DNA of 64,000 nt from Paenibacillus pasadenensis (GTDB lineage Bacteria; Bacillota; Bacilli; Paenibacillales; Paenibacillaceae): the NCBI RefSeq assembly GCF_023715725.1, contig NZ_JAMBOT010000001.1:434001-498000 (forward strand), given 5' to 3'. Below are positions 26,991 through 35,005 of this stretch, piece by piece (the stretch's first letter is position 1; each line of letters starts with the position of its first letter). The translations under genes were made by a program, and so were the position numbers. The notes under the pieces were generated by a model. It searched no databases, was not told the DNA's origin, and saw only the letters and a list, made by a program, of their open reading frames with translations.

Positions 26991-28207
26991 AGCGAAGCCT
27001 CAGTTCCGGTTCGCCGCGGAAGACGATCCGCAATCAGCCGCATGAGCCGTTCGGCCGTTTCTCGTTTGCTCAGGACGGGAAGCGCCTCGACCAGCCCGTT
27101 ACGGTCGAAGATACGAACCGAGTTCGTATCGACGTTAAAGCCCGCACCTTCCATCGTAACGTCATTGGCGACAATCAAATCGCTGTTTTTACGCTGCAGC
27201 TTACCCATCGCATGCTCGTCCACGCGGTCCGTCTCCGCAGCAAAGCCGACCAGAAACTGTCCCTTTTTACGGCGGCCAAGCTCGGCTAAAATGTCCGTTG
27301 TTTTCTCCAGCTCCATCACGAGCGTGTCGCCGGTTTTTTTTAGCTTGGTCTCATGGCGCACGATCGGCCTGTAATCCGCTACGGCGGCTGCTTTCACGAC
27401 AATGTCCGCCCCCTCGTACCGGGACAGCGCCTCGTCCAGCATCTGCTCCCCCGACTCCACGCGCACCAGCTCCATTCCTCCGGGAGCAGGCGCGGACGTG
27501 CGGGCAGCAATTAGCGTTACCGAAGCTCCCATGTCTCGGGCGGCTTCCGCTATGGCAAAGCCCATTTTGCCGGAGCTGTCGTTTGTCAAATAACGGACTG
27601 GATCAAAACGCTCCATCGTGCCTCCCGCCGTAACAACAACCCGTTTGCCCTGCAGCAGCGTCTGCGAAGCAAAAAAACGTCCAACCGCCTCCACGATCTC
27701 TTCCGGCTCGGCCAACCGCCCCTTAGCAACATAACCGCATGCAAGCTGCCCCGTTCCGGGATCGATGAAACGGACGCCTCTTCGTCCGAGCAGCTCCATG
27801 TTCGCCACGGTCGCAGGATGCTCGTACATATGCACATTCATAGCTGGCGCAGCAATAATCGGCGCAGTCGCAGCAAGCAGCGTTGTGCTCAGCATATCGT
27901 CCGCCAGCCCGTGTGCAAGCTTAGCAAGCGTGTTTGCCGTCGCGGGTGCAAGCAGCACAAGATCGGCACGGTCAGCCAAATTGATATGCGTGACAACGGC
28001 CGGATCTTTTTCGTCAAACGTATCCAAATGCACATGATGACGCGAAAGCGTCTGCATCGTTAGAGGTGTAATGAAGCGGGCGGCGGATTCCGTCATAATG
28101 ACATGAACCTCAGCCCCTTGCTGTACCAGCTTGCTGCATAAGGACGCCGCTTTAAAAGCCGCAATGCCTCCGGTGACTCCGAGCAGAATCGTTTTGCCAT
28201 GTAGCAT
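26987..28207 (-). CDS. coaBC: Bifunctional phosphopantothenoylcysteine decarboxylase / phosphopantothenate-cysteine ligase
   Basis: Protein of 406 residues. CoaC flavoprotein half: GVTGGIAAFKA, the APAMNVHMYEHPA motif and the ACGYVAKGRLAEPEE substrate flap with the catalytic Cys. CoaB half from about 190: VVTAGGTMERFDPVR, TNDSSGKMG and a KKTGD(T)L loop. Together they turn 4'-phosphopantothenate into 4'-phosphopantetheine in coenzyme A synthesis. It starts a unit ending at the rsmB terminator; two terminators separate it from rpoZ. Confidence 0.96.
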   Translation of the reverse strand: MLHGKTILLGVTGGIAAFKAASLCSKLVQQGAEVHVIMTESAARFITPLTMQTLSRHHVHLDTFDEKDPAVVTHINLADRADLVLLAPATANTLAKLAHGLADDMLSTTLLAATAPIIAAPAMNVHMYEHPATVANMELLGRRGVRFIDPGTGQLACGYVAKGRLAEPEEIVEAVGRFFASQTLLQGKRVVVTAGGTMERFDPVRYLTNDSSGKMGFAIAEAARDMGASVTLIAARTSAPAPGGMELVRVESGEQMLDEALSRYEGADIVVKAAAVADYRPIVRHETKLKKTGDTLVMELEKTTDILAELGRRKKGQFLVGFAAETDRVDEHAMGKLQRKNSDLIVANDVTMEGAGFNVDTNSVRIFDRNGLVEALPVLSKRETAERLMRLIADRLPRRTGTEASL

Positions 28208-28249
28208 GACCGTTTCTCCTCTCTATCTGAATACCTTAGCAGTTGAATA

Positions 28250-28279
28250 ATAAAAAAATAACAACCGCAAGGGTTGTTA
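28250..28279 (-). terminator. Second terminator between rpoZ and coaBC
   Basis: Minus-strand stem AACAACC/GGTTGTT followed by ATTTTTTTATT, 40 bases before the coaBC start. Confidence 0.75.
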
Positions 28280-28314
28280 CATCCAATTTGTATGAGGCTG
28301 CCCCAATCAGCCGG

Positions 28315-28346
28315 TTTAAAAGCCGGTCTTGCCCCGCAAGCCGGCT
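28315..28346 (-). terminator. Terminator of the remA-gmk-rpoZ unit
   Basis: Minus-strand AGCCGGCTTG pairs with CAAG(A)CCGGCT and is followed by TTTTAAA, about 20 bases after the rpoZ stop. With the hairpin at 28250-28279 it forms a tandem stop. Confidence 0.65.
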
Positions 28347-28366
28347 GAAGGTCATATGGGCAACAT

Positions 28367-28570
28367 CTAGTCTTCGTTACGCTGCTCCACCTGCAACAGA
28401 TCGTGATAAATTTCTTCCAGTGCAACCCCGACCTGCTTATGGGATTTTGCGCCGCGCAGCTCGCTTTTTTCTCCGTCGCGCAGCGAACGCGCCCGGCGGC
28501 TTGCTGCTACTACCAGAGAATACTTGCTGTCGACCTTGGTCATCATTTCATCAATAGAAGGGTACAACAT
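28367..28570 (-). CDS. rpoZ: DNA-directed RNA polymerase omega subunit
   Basis: 67 residues, normal for Firmicutes omega. Family pattern: MLYPSIDEMM, KYSLVVAASRRARSL, KSHKQVGVALEEI. It helps fold and hold the beta' subunit. GGAG lies eleven bases upstream of the ATG. It follows gmk by 16 bases in the order gmk-rpoZ found across bacteria. Confidence 0.96.
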   Translation of the reverse strand: MLYPSIDEMMTKVDSKYSLVVAASRRARSLRDGEKSELRGAKSHKQVGVALEEIYHDLLQVEQRNED

Positions 28571-28586
28571 AGGTCAATCACTCCGT

Positions 28587-29207
28587 TCAGGCTTTTTCGG
28601 ATGCGGTCTGCATACTTTCTGCGAGGCTTGCCAGATATCGTTCCTTGCGACAGTGCTCCGCTGTTACAATACTTTGAATACGATGACAGGCCGCATCGAT
28701 CTCATCGTTGACAACCGCATAGTCGTAGTAGCGGATCAGATTAATCTCTTCCGCTGCGACCGTCATGCGGGAATCGATAATGTCTTGGCTCTCGGTACCG
28801 CGTCCCGTTATGCGCTGTTTGAGCACATCAAGCGACGGCGGCATGAGAAAAATGAATACGCCTTGCGGAAAAGTCTCCTTGACCTTCAGTGCGCCCTGGA
28901 CTTCAATCTCAAGAATGATGTCCTTGCCGCTGTTGATCGTCTGCTCGACAAAATCCCTTGGAGTGCCGTAGTAGTTGCCTACGTACTCGGCGTGTTCCAG
29001 CATCGCACCCCGCGCAATCATGTCCTGGAACTGCTCGCGGGATTTGAAGAAGTAGTTGATGCCGTCTGTCTCGCCCTGTCTGGGCAGGCGTGTCGTTGCC
29101 GATACGGAATAAACCAGCTCGGGCATTTTATGCCGAAGCATGGAACAAACCGTGCCTTTGCCGACACCCGACGGGCCGGATAAAACAATCAATAATCCCT
29201 TATTCAT
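28587..29207 (-). CDS. gmk: Guanylate kinase
   Basis: Protein of 206 residues. P-loop GPSGVGKGT, the GMP-binding segment [19 protein letters not shown] and the lid with IFLMPPS and RGTES. It converts GMP to GDP with ATP. GGGGAG is six bases before the ATG, 14 bases after remA. Confidence 0.97.
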   Translation of the reverse strand: MNKGLLIVLSGPSGVGKGTVCSMLRHKMPELVYSVSATTRLPRQGETDGINYFFKSREQFQDMIARGAMLEHAEYVGNYYGTPRDFVEQTINSGKDIILEIEVQGALKVKETFPQGVFIFLMPPSLDVLKQRITGRGTESQDIIDSRMTVAAEEINLIRYYDYAVVNDEIDAACHRIQSIVTAEHCRKERYLASLAESMQTASEKA

Positions 29208-29221
29208 AATACTCCCCGCTA

Positions 29222-29482
29222 TTATTCGTCGTGATCGTCATCTTTTGCGGACAGCCGGTGTGCTACCGTCTCCGGTTGAACAGCCGACAGGATGACATGA
29301 TCGCTGTCCGTAATGATAACGGCGCGCGTGCGTCTTCCGTAAGTCGCATCAATCAGCATGTGGCGATCCCGCGCTTCCTGGATAATCCTTTTGATCGGAG
29401 CCGATTCGGGGCTTACGATCGAAATGATCCGGTTCGCCGATACGATGTTCCCGAAGCCAATATTGATAAGCTTGATAGCCAT
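29222..29482 (-). CDS. remA: Extracellular matrix regulatory protein RemA
   Basis: 86 residues starting [19 protein letters not shown], the near-invariant RemA/DUF370 signature, followed by [22 protein letters not shown] and [15 protein letters not shown]. In B. subtilis RemA is a LytTR-like DNA-binding ring that activates matrix (eps, tapA) and osmoprotection genes. GGAGGGAG precedes the ATG. In B. subtilis yicC (yloC) sits just upstream; here that place is empty and replaced by 1.1 kb of repeats. Confidence 0.95.
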   Translation of the reverse strand: MAIKLINIGFGNIVSANRIISIVSPESAPIKRIIQEARDRHMLIDATYGRRTRAVIITDSDHVILSAVQPETVAHRLSAKDDDHDE

Positions 29483-29727
29483 GTCAGGTTCTCCCTCCGG
29501 ACGATATGGAACAGAATCGGACTCCTCTGGCCGGGTCCATCATCTGGCAATGGGCAGAACCATTGCAACTATTGTTGACACATTTCACGCGGCCCAAACG
29601 CTTGGCCGCCGCTTCGGGCTGTTGACAAGCGACTTGTTTAAGCTCGCCTCTACAACCGGTGGGCGGGCATTCGTGTACTTATTCTAATCGATAATCGTCA
29701 AACGAACAAGTAACAATGCGAAATCTC

Positions 29728-29800
29728 GAGCAATACGGCTTCGCCGTCGACCAGACGGTGTACGTATGCGAAGGAAATTCGAGAGCTGCATCAGCTTGCT
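29728..29800. repeat. 73-bp intergenic repeat, copy A
   Basis: Begins GAGCAATACGGCTTCGCCGT and ends ATCAGCTTGCT. Copy B at 29818-29890 differs at about five positions. Each copy holds two small inverted repeats (CGGC-TTC-GCCG near the 5' end, AGCTG-CAT-CAGCT near the 3' end). The two copies are exactly 90 bases apart, which produces a spurious repeated reading frame on the minus strand. Confidence 0.8.
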
Positions 29801-29817
29801 TGCTGCTCTAGAATGAA

Positions 29818-29890
29818 GAGCAATACGGCTTCGCCGTCGACTAGACTGTGCACGTATGCGTAGGAAATTCGAGAGCTGCATCAGCTTGCT
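29818..29890. repeat. 73-bp intergenic repeat, copy B
   Basis: Second copy of the element at 29728, with substitutions such as CCAGACGG to CTAGACTG and GCGAAGG to GCGTAGG. The differences lie between the small inverted repeats, which are themselves conserved, as expected if the fold matters. Confidence 0.8.
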
Positions 29891-29959
29891 GCTTTTCAAT
29901 GAAAAGCAATTTAACCGATTGCTTCTTTTAAATGAAGTGCTCTACAGTTCTTCGGCATC

Positions 29960-30142
29960 TAACGCAACTGAGACGCGCTATTCGGTCGAAAATGGCTTGT
30001 ACTGACTTTTAACGCAACTGAGACGCGCTATTTACGGATAATGAAGGCTTTTTAGCACTAAAAGTGCCTAATAAGATGTCTCAGTTGCGTTACATTTTAA
30101 AAACGCGGTTTTTACATCAATTAAGCCTTCTCAGTTGCGTTA
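29960..30142. repeat. Nested repeat: two direct then two inverted copies of TAACGCAACTGAGA
   Basis: TAACGCAACTGAGACGCGCT plus ATT occurs at 29960-29982 and 30010-30032. The reverse complement of its core occurs at 30078-30092 (15 bases) and 30129-30142 (14 bases). Between the inner arms lies a small hairpin, AGCACT-AAA-AGTGC. The second and fourth copies pair over 17 bases when flanking T/A residues are included. The layout is that of a MITE-like or RNA-structural element, not a CRISPR, since the spacings are 27 to 45 bases and the copies change orientation. Confidence 0.75.
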
Positions 30143-30149
30143 AAACTTG

Positions 30150-30500
30150 CAGCAGACATTTCCAAGTAACAGCTTCCACCAGCAACAGAGAAATCCAGCA
30201 GCAAAAAAACCAAATTAAGCAGCTACCGACAGCAGTGAAACTAACGCCACAAACATAAAATCAGCAACCACCAACAGTTGATAAGATCAACATTAGCAAT
30301 AAAGCCAACATTAGTGGATAAACCACCATCAGGCACCGCCGCCATCTAGTACAACCAACTATTGCTACCAAACAGTTTCAGTCAAAACCAACTACAGCAA
30401 CTACCTGCATCGGCCCGAGACGCCTTCTCTTCAGGCGACGGCCCTTTAGCCTAAACTGGTAAATTGTAGTGCAATACGGGCTCGCTTCAAAAGCGTTTCA
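30150..30500. other. A/C-rich non-coding stretch upstream of the iron transporter
   Basis: Plus strand strongly favours A and C (many CAA, CCA and AGC triplets, few G or T), unlike the rest of the window. No convincing reading frame, ribosome binding site or homology to a gene was found on either strand. With the repeats at 29728-30142 it makes up the 1.1-kb gene-free region between remA and the siderophore-binding protein gene. Confidence 0.5.
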
Positions 30501-30542
30501 AAATTCTTGACCGCACGCTACCATCTACCATATCCAGAAAAC

Positions 30543-30573
30543 AAAAAGCCCCCGCCCATAACAGGCGGGAGCT
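30543..30573 (-). terminator. Terminator of the iron-siderophore binding protein gene
   Basis: Minus-strand CTCCCGCC pairs with GGGCGGGG across a six-base loop, followed by CTTTTTGTTTT, 30 bases after the stop at 30603. Confidence 0.85.
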
Positions 30574-30602
30574 CGCAGAGCATCCTTACTGAACACAGCA
30601 GA

Positions 30603-31673
30603 CTAGGCGTTCAATTCTTTGCCAAGCTTCTCGATAGCATTGAAAATTTGGTCGCCATAACCCCAATACGCGTTAAAATCAATAACATACACTTTTTTGT
30701 TTTTTACGGCATTGATATCTTTCAGCGCCGGATCGGCATAGATAGCATCAATCGTTTTTTGCGGATCTGGTGCGCCTGTATAGTAGGACATCAGGAGAAC
30801 ATCTGGATTACGGGAAACGACTTCCTCCGTGCTTACATTAGAGCCCTCGATATCGCTGAAGCCGTTTTTCAGGCCAATCCAGCCAAGAGCCTCGTTTTGG
30901 AACGTATCATTGATGCCGCTGTAGAATTTAATGCCGCCGTCCTCGGATACAAAAGCAAACGTCTGCTCCTTGCCTTTGCCGACAAATTCGCTTTTCAGCG
31001 TCTCAACTTGGCCTTTCAGCTTTTCAATATGCGCAGCAGCTTTATCCTGCACATCGAAAATTTGTCCGATTTGCTCAATATCTTTATACAGGCTTTCCAC
31101 TGTAGCCCCTTTAAGGCTTGTGCTGTTAATGAAGGTACGGATGCCGAGCTCGTTCAAGCCTTCTACGGTACCTACTCCCCAATCCGCGTCAGCAAACAGA
31201 TCCGAGCGTCCCATAACCAAATCCGGATTGGCGCCTACAACCGGCTCCTTGCTCACATATTCCTTGGACAAAACAGGAATTTTTGCAAACTCGTCCTTAA
31301 CTTCAGGGTCCAGCTCACCGTACAGTGCAGCTACGCCTACCATTTTGTCCGTAAGGCCCAGCTTAATGAGCATTTCAGCGATAGGCTGGGTGTTGACGAC
31401 AACACGCTCCGGAGCTTTTTCGAACACCTGCTCTTTGGCCGCAAATGCTCCTTCTTCTCCATTCATCGTATAGTTTTCAATGGTAAGAGGGTAAGTCGTC
31501 GCCCCGGACGCTCCCTCAGATGGCGGAGCAGTTGCCGCTGGCGAAGCCTCCGGCTGGGAAGAATTCGTATTTCCATTGCCGTTTCCGCTGCCGGAACAGG
31601 CGGACAGCACGGCCGTCAAAAGCAAAAGAACAAAACATAAAAGTGCGGAGAAACGGATTTTTTTCGGATGCAT
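30603..31673 (-). CDS. ABC transporter substrate-binding lipoprotein for ferric chelates
   Basis: Protein of 356 residues with a lipoprotein signal (hydrophobic LLCFVLLLLTAVL, lipobox LSAC) and a Gly/Asn/Ser/Pro linker of about 45 residues. The mature part has the FepB/BtuF class III binding-protein pattern: ERVVVNTQPIAEMLIKLGL, DLVMGRSDLF, the long central helix, VVSRNPDVLLMSYY and VYVIDFNAYWGYGDQIFNAIEKL. It should deliver an iron-siderophore or haem-type chelate to the permease/ATPase encoded divergently at 32010-33904. A Fur box overlaps its promoter, supporting iron as the ligand. Confidence 0.9.
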   Translation of the reverse strand: MHPKKIRFSALLCFVLLLLTAVLSACSGSGNGNGNTNSSQPEASPAATAPPSEGASGATTYPLTIENYTMNGEEGAFAAKEQVFEKAPERVVVNTQPIAEMLIKLGLTDKMVGVAALYGELDPEVKDEFAKIPVLSKEYVSKEPVVGANPDLVMGRSDLFADADWGVGTVEGLNELGIRTFINSTSLKGATVESLYKDIEQIGQIFDVQDKAAAHIEKLKGQVETLKSEFVGKGKEQTFAFVSEDGGIKFYSGINDTFQNEALGWIGLKNGFSDIEGSNVSTEEVVSRNPDVLLMSYYTGAPDPQKTIDAIYADPALKDINAVKNKKVYVIDFNAYWGYGDQIFNAIEKLGKELNA

Positions 31674-31754
31674 GATTGTAAAAGACCCCTCTTTCGATAG
31701 TTTGCAACCCGATCGGCTAACCTGCCAACACTGGAATGCAGCATTCTAGTTGTT

Positions 31755-31797
31755 TGAGAACGATTCTCATTATCGTCGTAACTAATCAGCTTGTCAA
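31755..31797 (-). promoter_or_regulatory. Sigma-A promoter with overlapping Fur box for the binding-protein gene
   Basis: On the minus strand TTGACA (31797-31792), a 17-base spacer and GATAAT (31774-31769). The -10 runs straight into TGAGAATCGTTCTCA (31769-31755), a 7-1-7 Fur box with only small deviations from TGATAATNATTATCA. Iron-loaded Fur bound there would block the promoter. Confidence 0.75.
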
Positions 31798-31920
31798 TAA
31801 TTATTTCACTGCCCTATCAAATCAAATTTTTCATGTTAATCAGATAAGGAACGCCTTCCTTTATGTGTAAACTAGCGATTTATAACCTTAGATTATGAAT
31901 AACAATTGAACATATTTTTG

Positions 31921-31950
31921 TTGACGATGAGAATCAATCTCATTTATTCT
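31921..31950 (+). promoter_or_regulatory. Sigma-A promoter with Fur box in the spacer for the permease operon
   Basis: TTGACG (31921-31926), an 18-base spacer and TATTCT (31945-31950). The spacer contains TGAGAATCAATCTCA, a Fur box. The 335-base intergenic region 31674-32009 thus holds two back-to-back Fur-controlled promoters about 125 bases apart; nothing else was recognised in it. Confidence 0.75.
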
Positions 31951-32009
31951 AGAGGCTGATCTTATTTTCCAACACCATGCCGCTACCAACAAAAGAAAGG
32001 TCTGATCTC

Positions 32010-33119
32010 ATGTCTCGTCCCCAATCGTCCGGCTTAACGCCTGGCTCCGCCCTGCGTCCAAAGCTCGGAACATCGGGTTTTATCGGACTGCAGCTAGGTT
32101 TGCTTGCGATAACCATTCTTTCGATCGGAATCGCGGTTTCGCTCGGACAGGTGGAAATCCCCCTGAGCCAATCCCTCCGTATTCTGCTCTACCAGCTGAC
32201 AGGAATAACGCTGGACGGGAATACCGACTTCATGCAAGGCCCTGGCGCCAATATTATTTGGACCATCCGCTTCCCGCGCGTCCTGCTCGCTCTGCTTGTC
32301 GGAGCTGGACTTACTCTCTGCGGAACCGTGATGCAGGCCGCTGTACAGAACCCGCTTGCCGATCCTTACATCCTTGGGATTTCGTCCGGCGCAACGCTCG
32401 GTGCAACCTTTTCAATATTAATCGGCTTTAGCTTCGCCGGCATTTTTGGACAGCTCGGCCTTGCTTTTTGGGCTTTTGCCGGCGCTTTTGGAGCCTCGCT
32501 GCTTGTGCTTGCCCTCGCCGGGTTAGGCGGCAAAATGTCATCCGCCAAGCTTGTGCTCGCCGGCATGGTCATTAACGCCCTGTGCAGCGCCTTCTCGAAT
32601 TTTCTGATCTATTTTGCTGACAATGCGCAGGGCATCCGTTCCATTACGTTCTGGACGATGGGCAGCCTGGCTGCAGCGAGATGGGATATGCTCCCTCTTG
32701 TCATCGCGGCCGTAATTCCAGCCAGCCTGCTGTTCCTTTTTCAAGCCCGGATTTTGAACACGATGCTGCTCGGGGAAGAAACGGCCGTCACGCTTGGCGT
32801 CAACCTGAATCTGTATCGCAGAGGATATCTCATTCTGACTGCGCTGCTCACAGGCGTTCTTGTGTCCGCGTGCGGAATGATCGGGTTTGTCGGACTGATT
32901 ATTCCCCATATCGTACGGGCGCTCGTCGGCTCGGACCATCGCAGACTGCTGCCGATTTCCCTTTGGGCAGGCGGACTGTTCCTCATTTGGACCGATGTGC
33001 TGGCCAGGACGATTATTCCCAAAACAGAGCTGCCAATCGGTATTTTGACTGCCTTAATTGGCGCGCCGCTGTTCATGTACATGCTGATTAAAAAAGGATA
33101 CGATTTCGGAGGGAAATAA
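32010..33119 (+). CDS. FecCD-type ABC transporter permease (iron-siderophore)
   Basis: Protein of 369 residues from MSRPQSS at 32010, which has AAAGG nine bases upstream; an ATG eleven codons earlier has none. About ten membrane helices with the FecCD motifs RFPRVLLALLVGAGLTLCGTVMQ, NPLADPYILGISSGA, GFVGLIIPHIVRALVGSDHR (ATPase coupling loop) and ELPIGILTALIGAPLF. A single permease gene is present, so it should act as a homodimer. It is followed two bases later by its ATPase. Confidence 0.93.
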   Translation: MSRPQSSGLTPGSALRPKLGTSGFIGLQLGLLAITILSIGIAVSLGQVEIPLSQSLRILLYQLTGITLDGNTDFMQGPGANIIWTIRFPRVLLALLVGAGLTLCGTVMQAAVQNPLADPYILGISSGATLGATFSILIGFSFAGIFGQLGLAFWAFAGAFGASLLVLALAGLGGKMSSAKLVLAGMVINALCSAFSNFLIYFADNAQGIRSITFWTMGSLAAARWDMLPLVIAAVIPASLLFLFQARILNTMLLGEETAVTLGVNLNLYRRGYLILTALLTGVLVSACGMIGFVGLIIPHIVRALVGSDHRRLLPISLWAGGLFLIWTDVLARTIIPKTELPIGILTALIGAPLFMYMLIKKGYDFGGK

Positions 33120-33121
33120 CC

Positions 33122-33904
33122 ATGGAATTGGATGTAAAAGGACTTTCCGTTTCCATCGGCCGCAGCCAGATCGTGAACCGGATTTCATTGCAGGTAAAAG
33201 AAGGGCAGTTTGTCGGTTTACTCGGCCCGAACGGCTGCGGCAAGTCCACGCTGCTTAAAAGCATTTACAAAGCGATTAGCCCCAGCGAGGGCGCGGTGAC
33301 GCTCGGCGGAACCGACGTGCTGGGCTCCAGTCCCAAAAAAATCGCCAAATCAATGGCCGTAGTCGGCCAATTCAATGAGTTGAGCTTTGATTTTACGGTG
33401 CGGGAAATGGTCATGATGGGCCGGACGCCGCATAAAAAACTGCTGGATACCGACAACGACGCGGATCGCAGCATCGCGGAAGAAGCAATGAGAAAGGTCG
33501 ACATGCTTTCGTATGCAGACCGCAGCTACCTTTCTCTGTCCGGGGGCGAAAAGCAGCGTGTCATTTTAGCCCGCGCACTGGCTCAAGAGCCGCGCTTTCT
33601 TGTGCTGGACGAGCCGACCAACCATTTGGACATTAAATATCAGCTGCAAATATTAAGCATTGTCCGCTCGCTCGGCATCGGAGTGTTGGCCGCTTTGCAC
33701 GACTTGTCGCTTGCCGCCCAGTATTGCACTCATCTGTATGTGCTCAAAAAAGGCGAGGTTATGGCCGAAGGCCCTCCCCGCCAGGTATTAAGCAAATCGC
33801 TCATTGCCAGCGTGTATGAAGTCGATTGCGAGTTGTACGACAACCCCATCACCGGGGAACTGAGCATCGCCTATCGGACGGGGCAGGTTGCAAGTCTGTT
33901 TTAG
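33122..33904 (+). CDS. Iron-siderophore ABC transporter ATP-binding protein (FecE type)
   Basis: Protein of 260 residues. Walker A GPNGCGKST, signature LSGGEKQR, Walker B LVLDEPTNHLD, and H-loop ALHDLSLAAQY; the EGPPRQVLSKSLIASVYEVD segment is typical for FecE/FepC proteins. It powers the adjacent FecCD permease. GGAGGG lies in the permease 3' end, so translation is coupled. A strong terminator follows. Confidence 0.95.
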   Translation: MELDVKGLSVSIGRSQIVNRISLQVKEGQFVGLLGPNGCGKSTLLKSIYKAISPSEGAVTLGGTDVLGSSPKKIAKSMAVVGQFNELSFDFTVREMVMMGRTPHKKLLDTDNDADRSIAEEAMRKVDMLSYADRSYLSLSGGEKQRVILARALAQEPRFLVLDEPTNHLDIKYQLQILSIVRSLGIGVLAALHDLSLAAQYCTHLYVLKKGEVMAEGPPRQVLSKSLIASVYEVDCELYDNPITGELSIAYRTGQVASLF

Positions 33905-33931
33905 CGTTTATCGAATCATTAGTGCGAAATG

Positions 33932-33976
33932 AAAAAAGGCGGCGCGAGGGATTTTCTCCCAAGCGCCGCCTTTTTT
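33932..33976. terminator. Bidirectional terminator between the iron ABC operon and dapF
   Basis: AAAAAAGGCGGCGC and GCGCCGCCTTTTTT form a 14-base arm pair around a GAGGG...CTCCC loop, serving the rightward iron operon and leftward dapF. Confidence 0.9.
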
Positions 33977-33983
33977 CTACATT

Positions 33984-34817
33984 CTAGATCAGCTTGCCCC
34001 GGAAAACTTCCGCAGCCGGTCCCGTCATGTACACATGATTGTCCTCTTCGTTCCACTCGATATGCAGATCGCCGCCTTTAAGCGAAACGGTCGCTTTGCG
34101 ATCGGTGAGCCCGTTCAGCACGGAGGAAACGACCGTTGCGCAGGCTCCGGTGCCGCAGGCCAGCGTCGGGCCTGCGCCGCGCTCCCATACGCGCATATCC
34201 GCTTGCGAGCGGCTGTTCACAGTTACAAACTCTACGTTTGTTTTGCGCGGGAACATCGGATGGGTTTCCAGCTTCGGCCCCCATGCAGCCAGATCAAAGC
34301 CTGCGGCGTCATCGACATAGATGACGGCATGCGGATTGCCCATGGATACCGCCGTAAAAAGGAATTCACGGCCGTCCACCTCAATAGGGTGGGCGATGAC
34401 GCGCTCAGCGTCAACGGTCGTCGGCACCTGCAGCCCTTGCAAAATCGGCTCGCCCATATCGACGCGAATGAACGCCGCCTTGCCGCCCTCAACCGTCAGC
34501 TCCACCTGCTGCACGCCTGCGCCAAGCGTTTCAATCGTCAACGATTGTTTATCCGTATGTCCGTTGTCGAACACGTACTTGGCTACGCAGCGGATTGCGT
34601 TCCCGCATTGCTCCGCCTCGGAGCCGTCGGAATTGATAATGCGCATGCGGAAATCCGCGCGCTCCGAAGGCAAAATATAAACCAGTCCGTCGGCTCCGAT
34701 GCCGAAATAACGGTTGCACAAGTCTACCGCTAGCTTGTCCACGCCAGCCGGCAAGTCCTTTTCCCCGTACACGACGATAAAGTCGTTGCCAAGCCCATTC
34801 ATTTTTGTAAATTCCAT
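33984..34817 (-). CDS. dapF: Diaminopimelate epimerase
   Basis: Protein of 277 residues from MEFTKMNGLGNDF at 34817 (AAGGAG eleven bases upstream; an earlier GTG overlaps that site). The two catalytic cysteines are visible in EAEQCGNAIRC and ACGTGACAT, as are FRMRIINSDGSEAE and GNPHAVIYVDD. It interconverts LL- and meso-diaminopimelate for lysine and peptidoglycan. A single gene; neighbours are unrelated. Confidence 0.96.
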   Translation of the reverse strand: MEFTKMNGLGNDFIVVYGEKDLPAGVDKLAVDLCNRYFGIGADGLVYILPSERADFRMRIINSDGSEAEQCGNAIRCVAKYVFDNGHTDKQSLTIETLGAGVQQVELTVEGGKAAFIRVDMGEPILQGLQVPTTVDAERVIAHPIEVDGREFLFTAVSMGNPHAVIYVDDAAGFDLAAWGPKLETHPMFPRKTNVEFVTVNSRSQADMRVWERGAGPTLACGTGACATVVSSVLNGLTDRKATVSLKGGDLHIEWNEEDNHVYMTGPAAEVFRGKLI

Positions 34818-34956
34818 CTCTATGTGCACTCCTTGCTTTCATAAAATGTTCTGTCTTTCTCGCGCTACCTGATTAGCATAGCCGATGCGTTTGCCAAAGG
34901 CTATTCCCAAATCGGATGAAGATTTGCACTTATCGTCATGATTGGTTCTCTACAGC

Positions 34957-34988
34957 AAAAAGCCTTCCGGCGGCGGACCGGAAGGCTT
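34957..34988 (-). terminator. Terminator of the Ca2+-ATPase gene
   Basis: Minus-strand AAGCCTTCCGG/CCGGAAGGCTT stem, seven-base loop and TTTTTG tail, about 20 bases after the stop at 35006. Confidence 0.85.
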
Positions 34989-35005
34989 GAAACAGGGATT
35001 TGATT

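Noticed and set aside
29684..29899. 71-codon minus-strand reading frame with an internal peptide repeat
   Set aside because: It is produced by the two 73-bp repeats being 90 bases apart. There is no ribosome binding site and the protein is highly basic and low in complexity.
29960..30142. Possible CRISPR array
   Set aside because: Only four copies of a short core, in both orientations and with 27- to 45-base uneven gaps; no cas genes.
30064..30258. 64-codon plus-strand frame in the gap upstream of the iron transporter
   Set aside because: It starts inside an inverted repeat, has no ribosome binding site and runs through the A/C-skewed stretch.
34035..34733. 232-codon plus-strand frame antisense to dapF
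   Set aside because: Mirror of the dapF coding sequence, no ribosome binding site, no motif.
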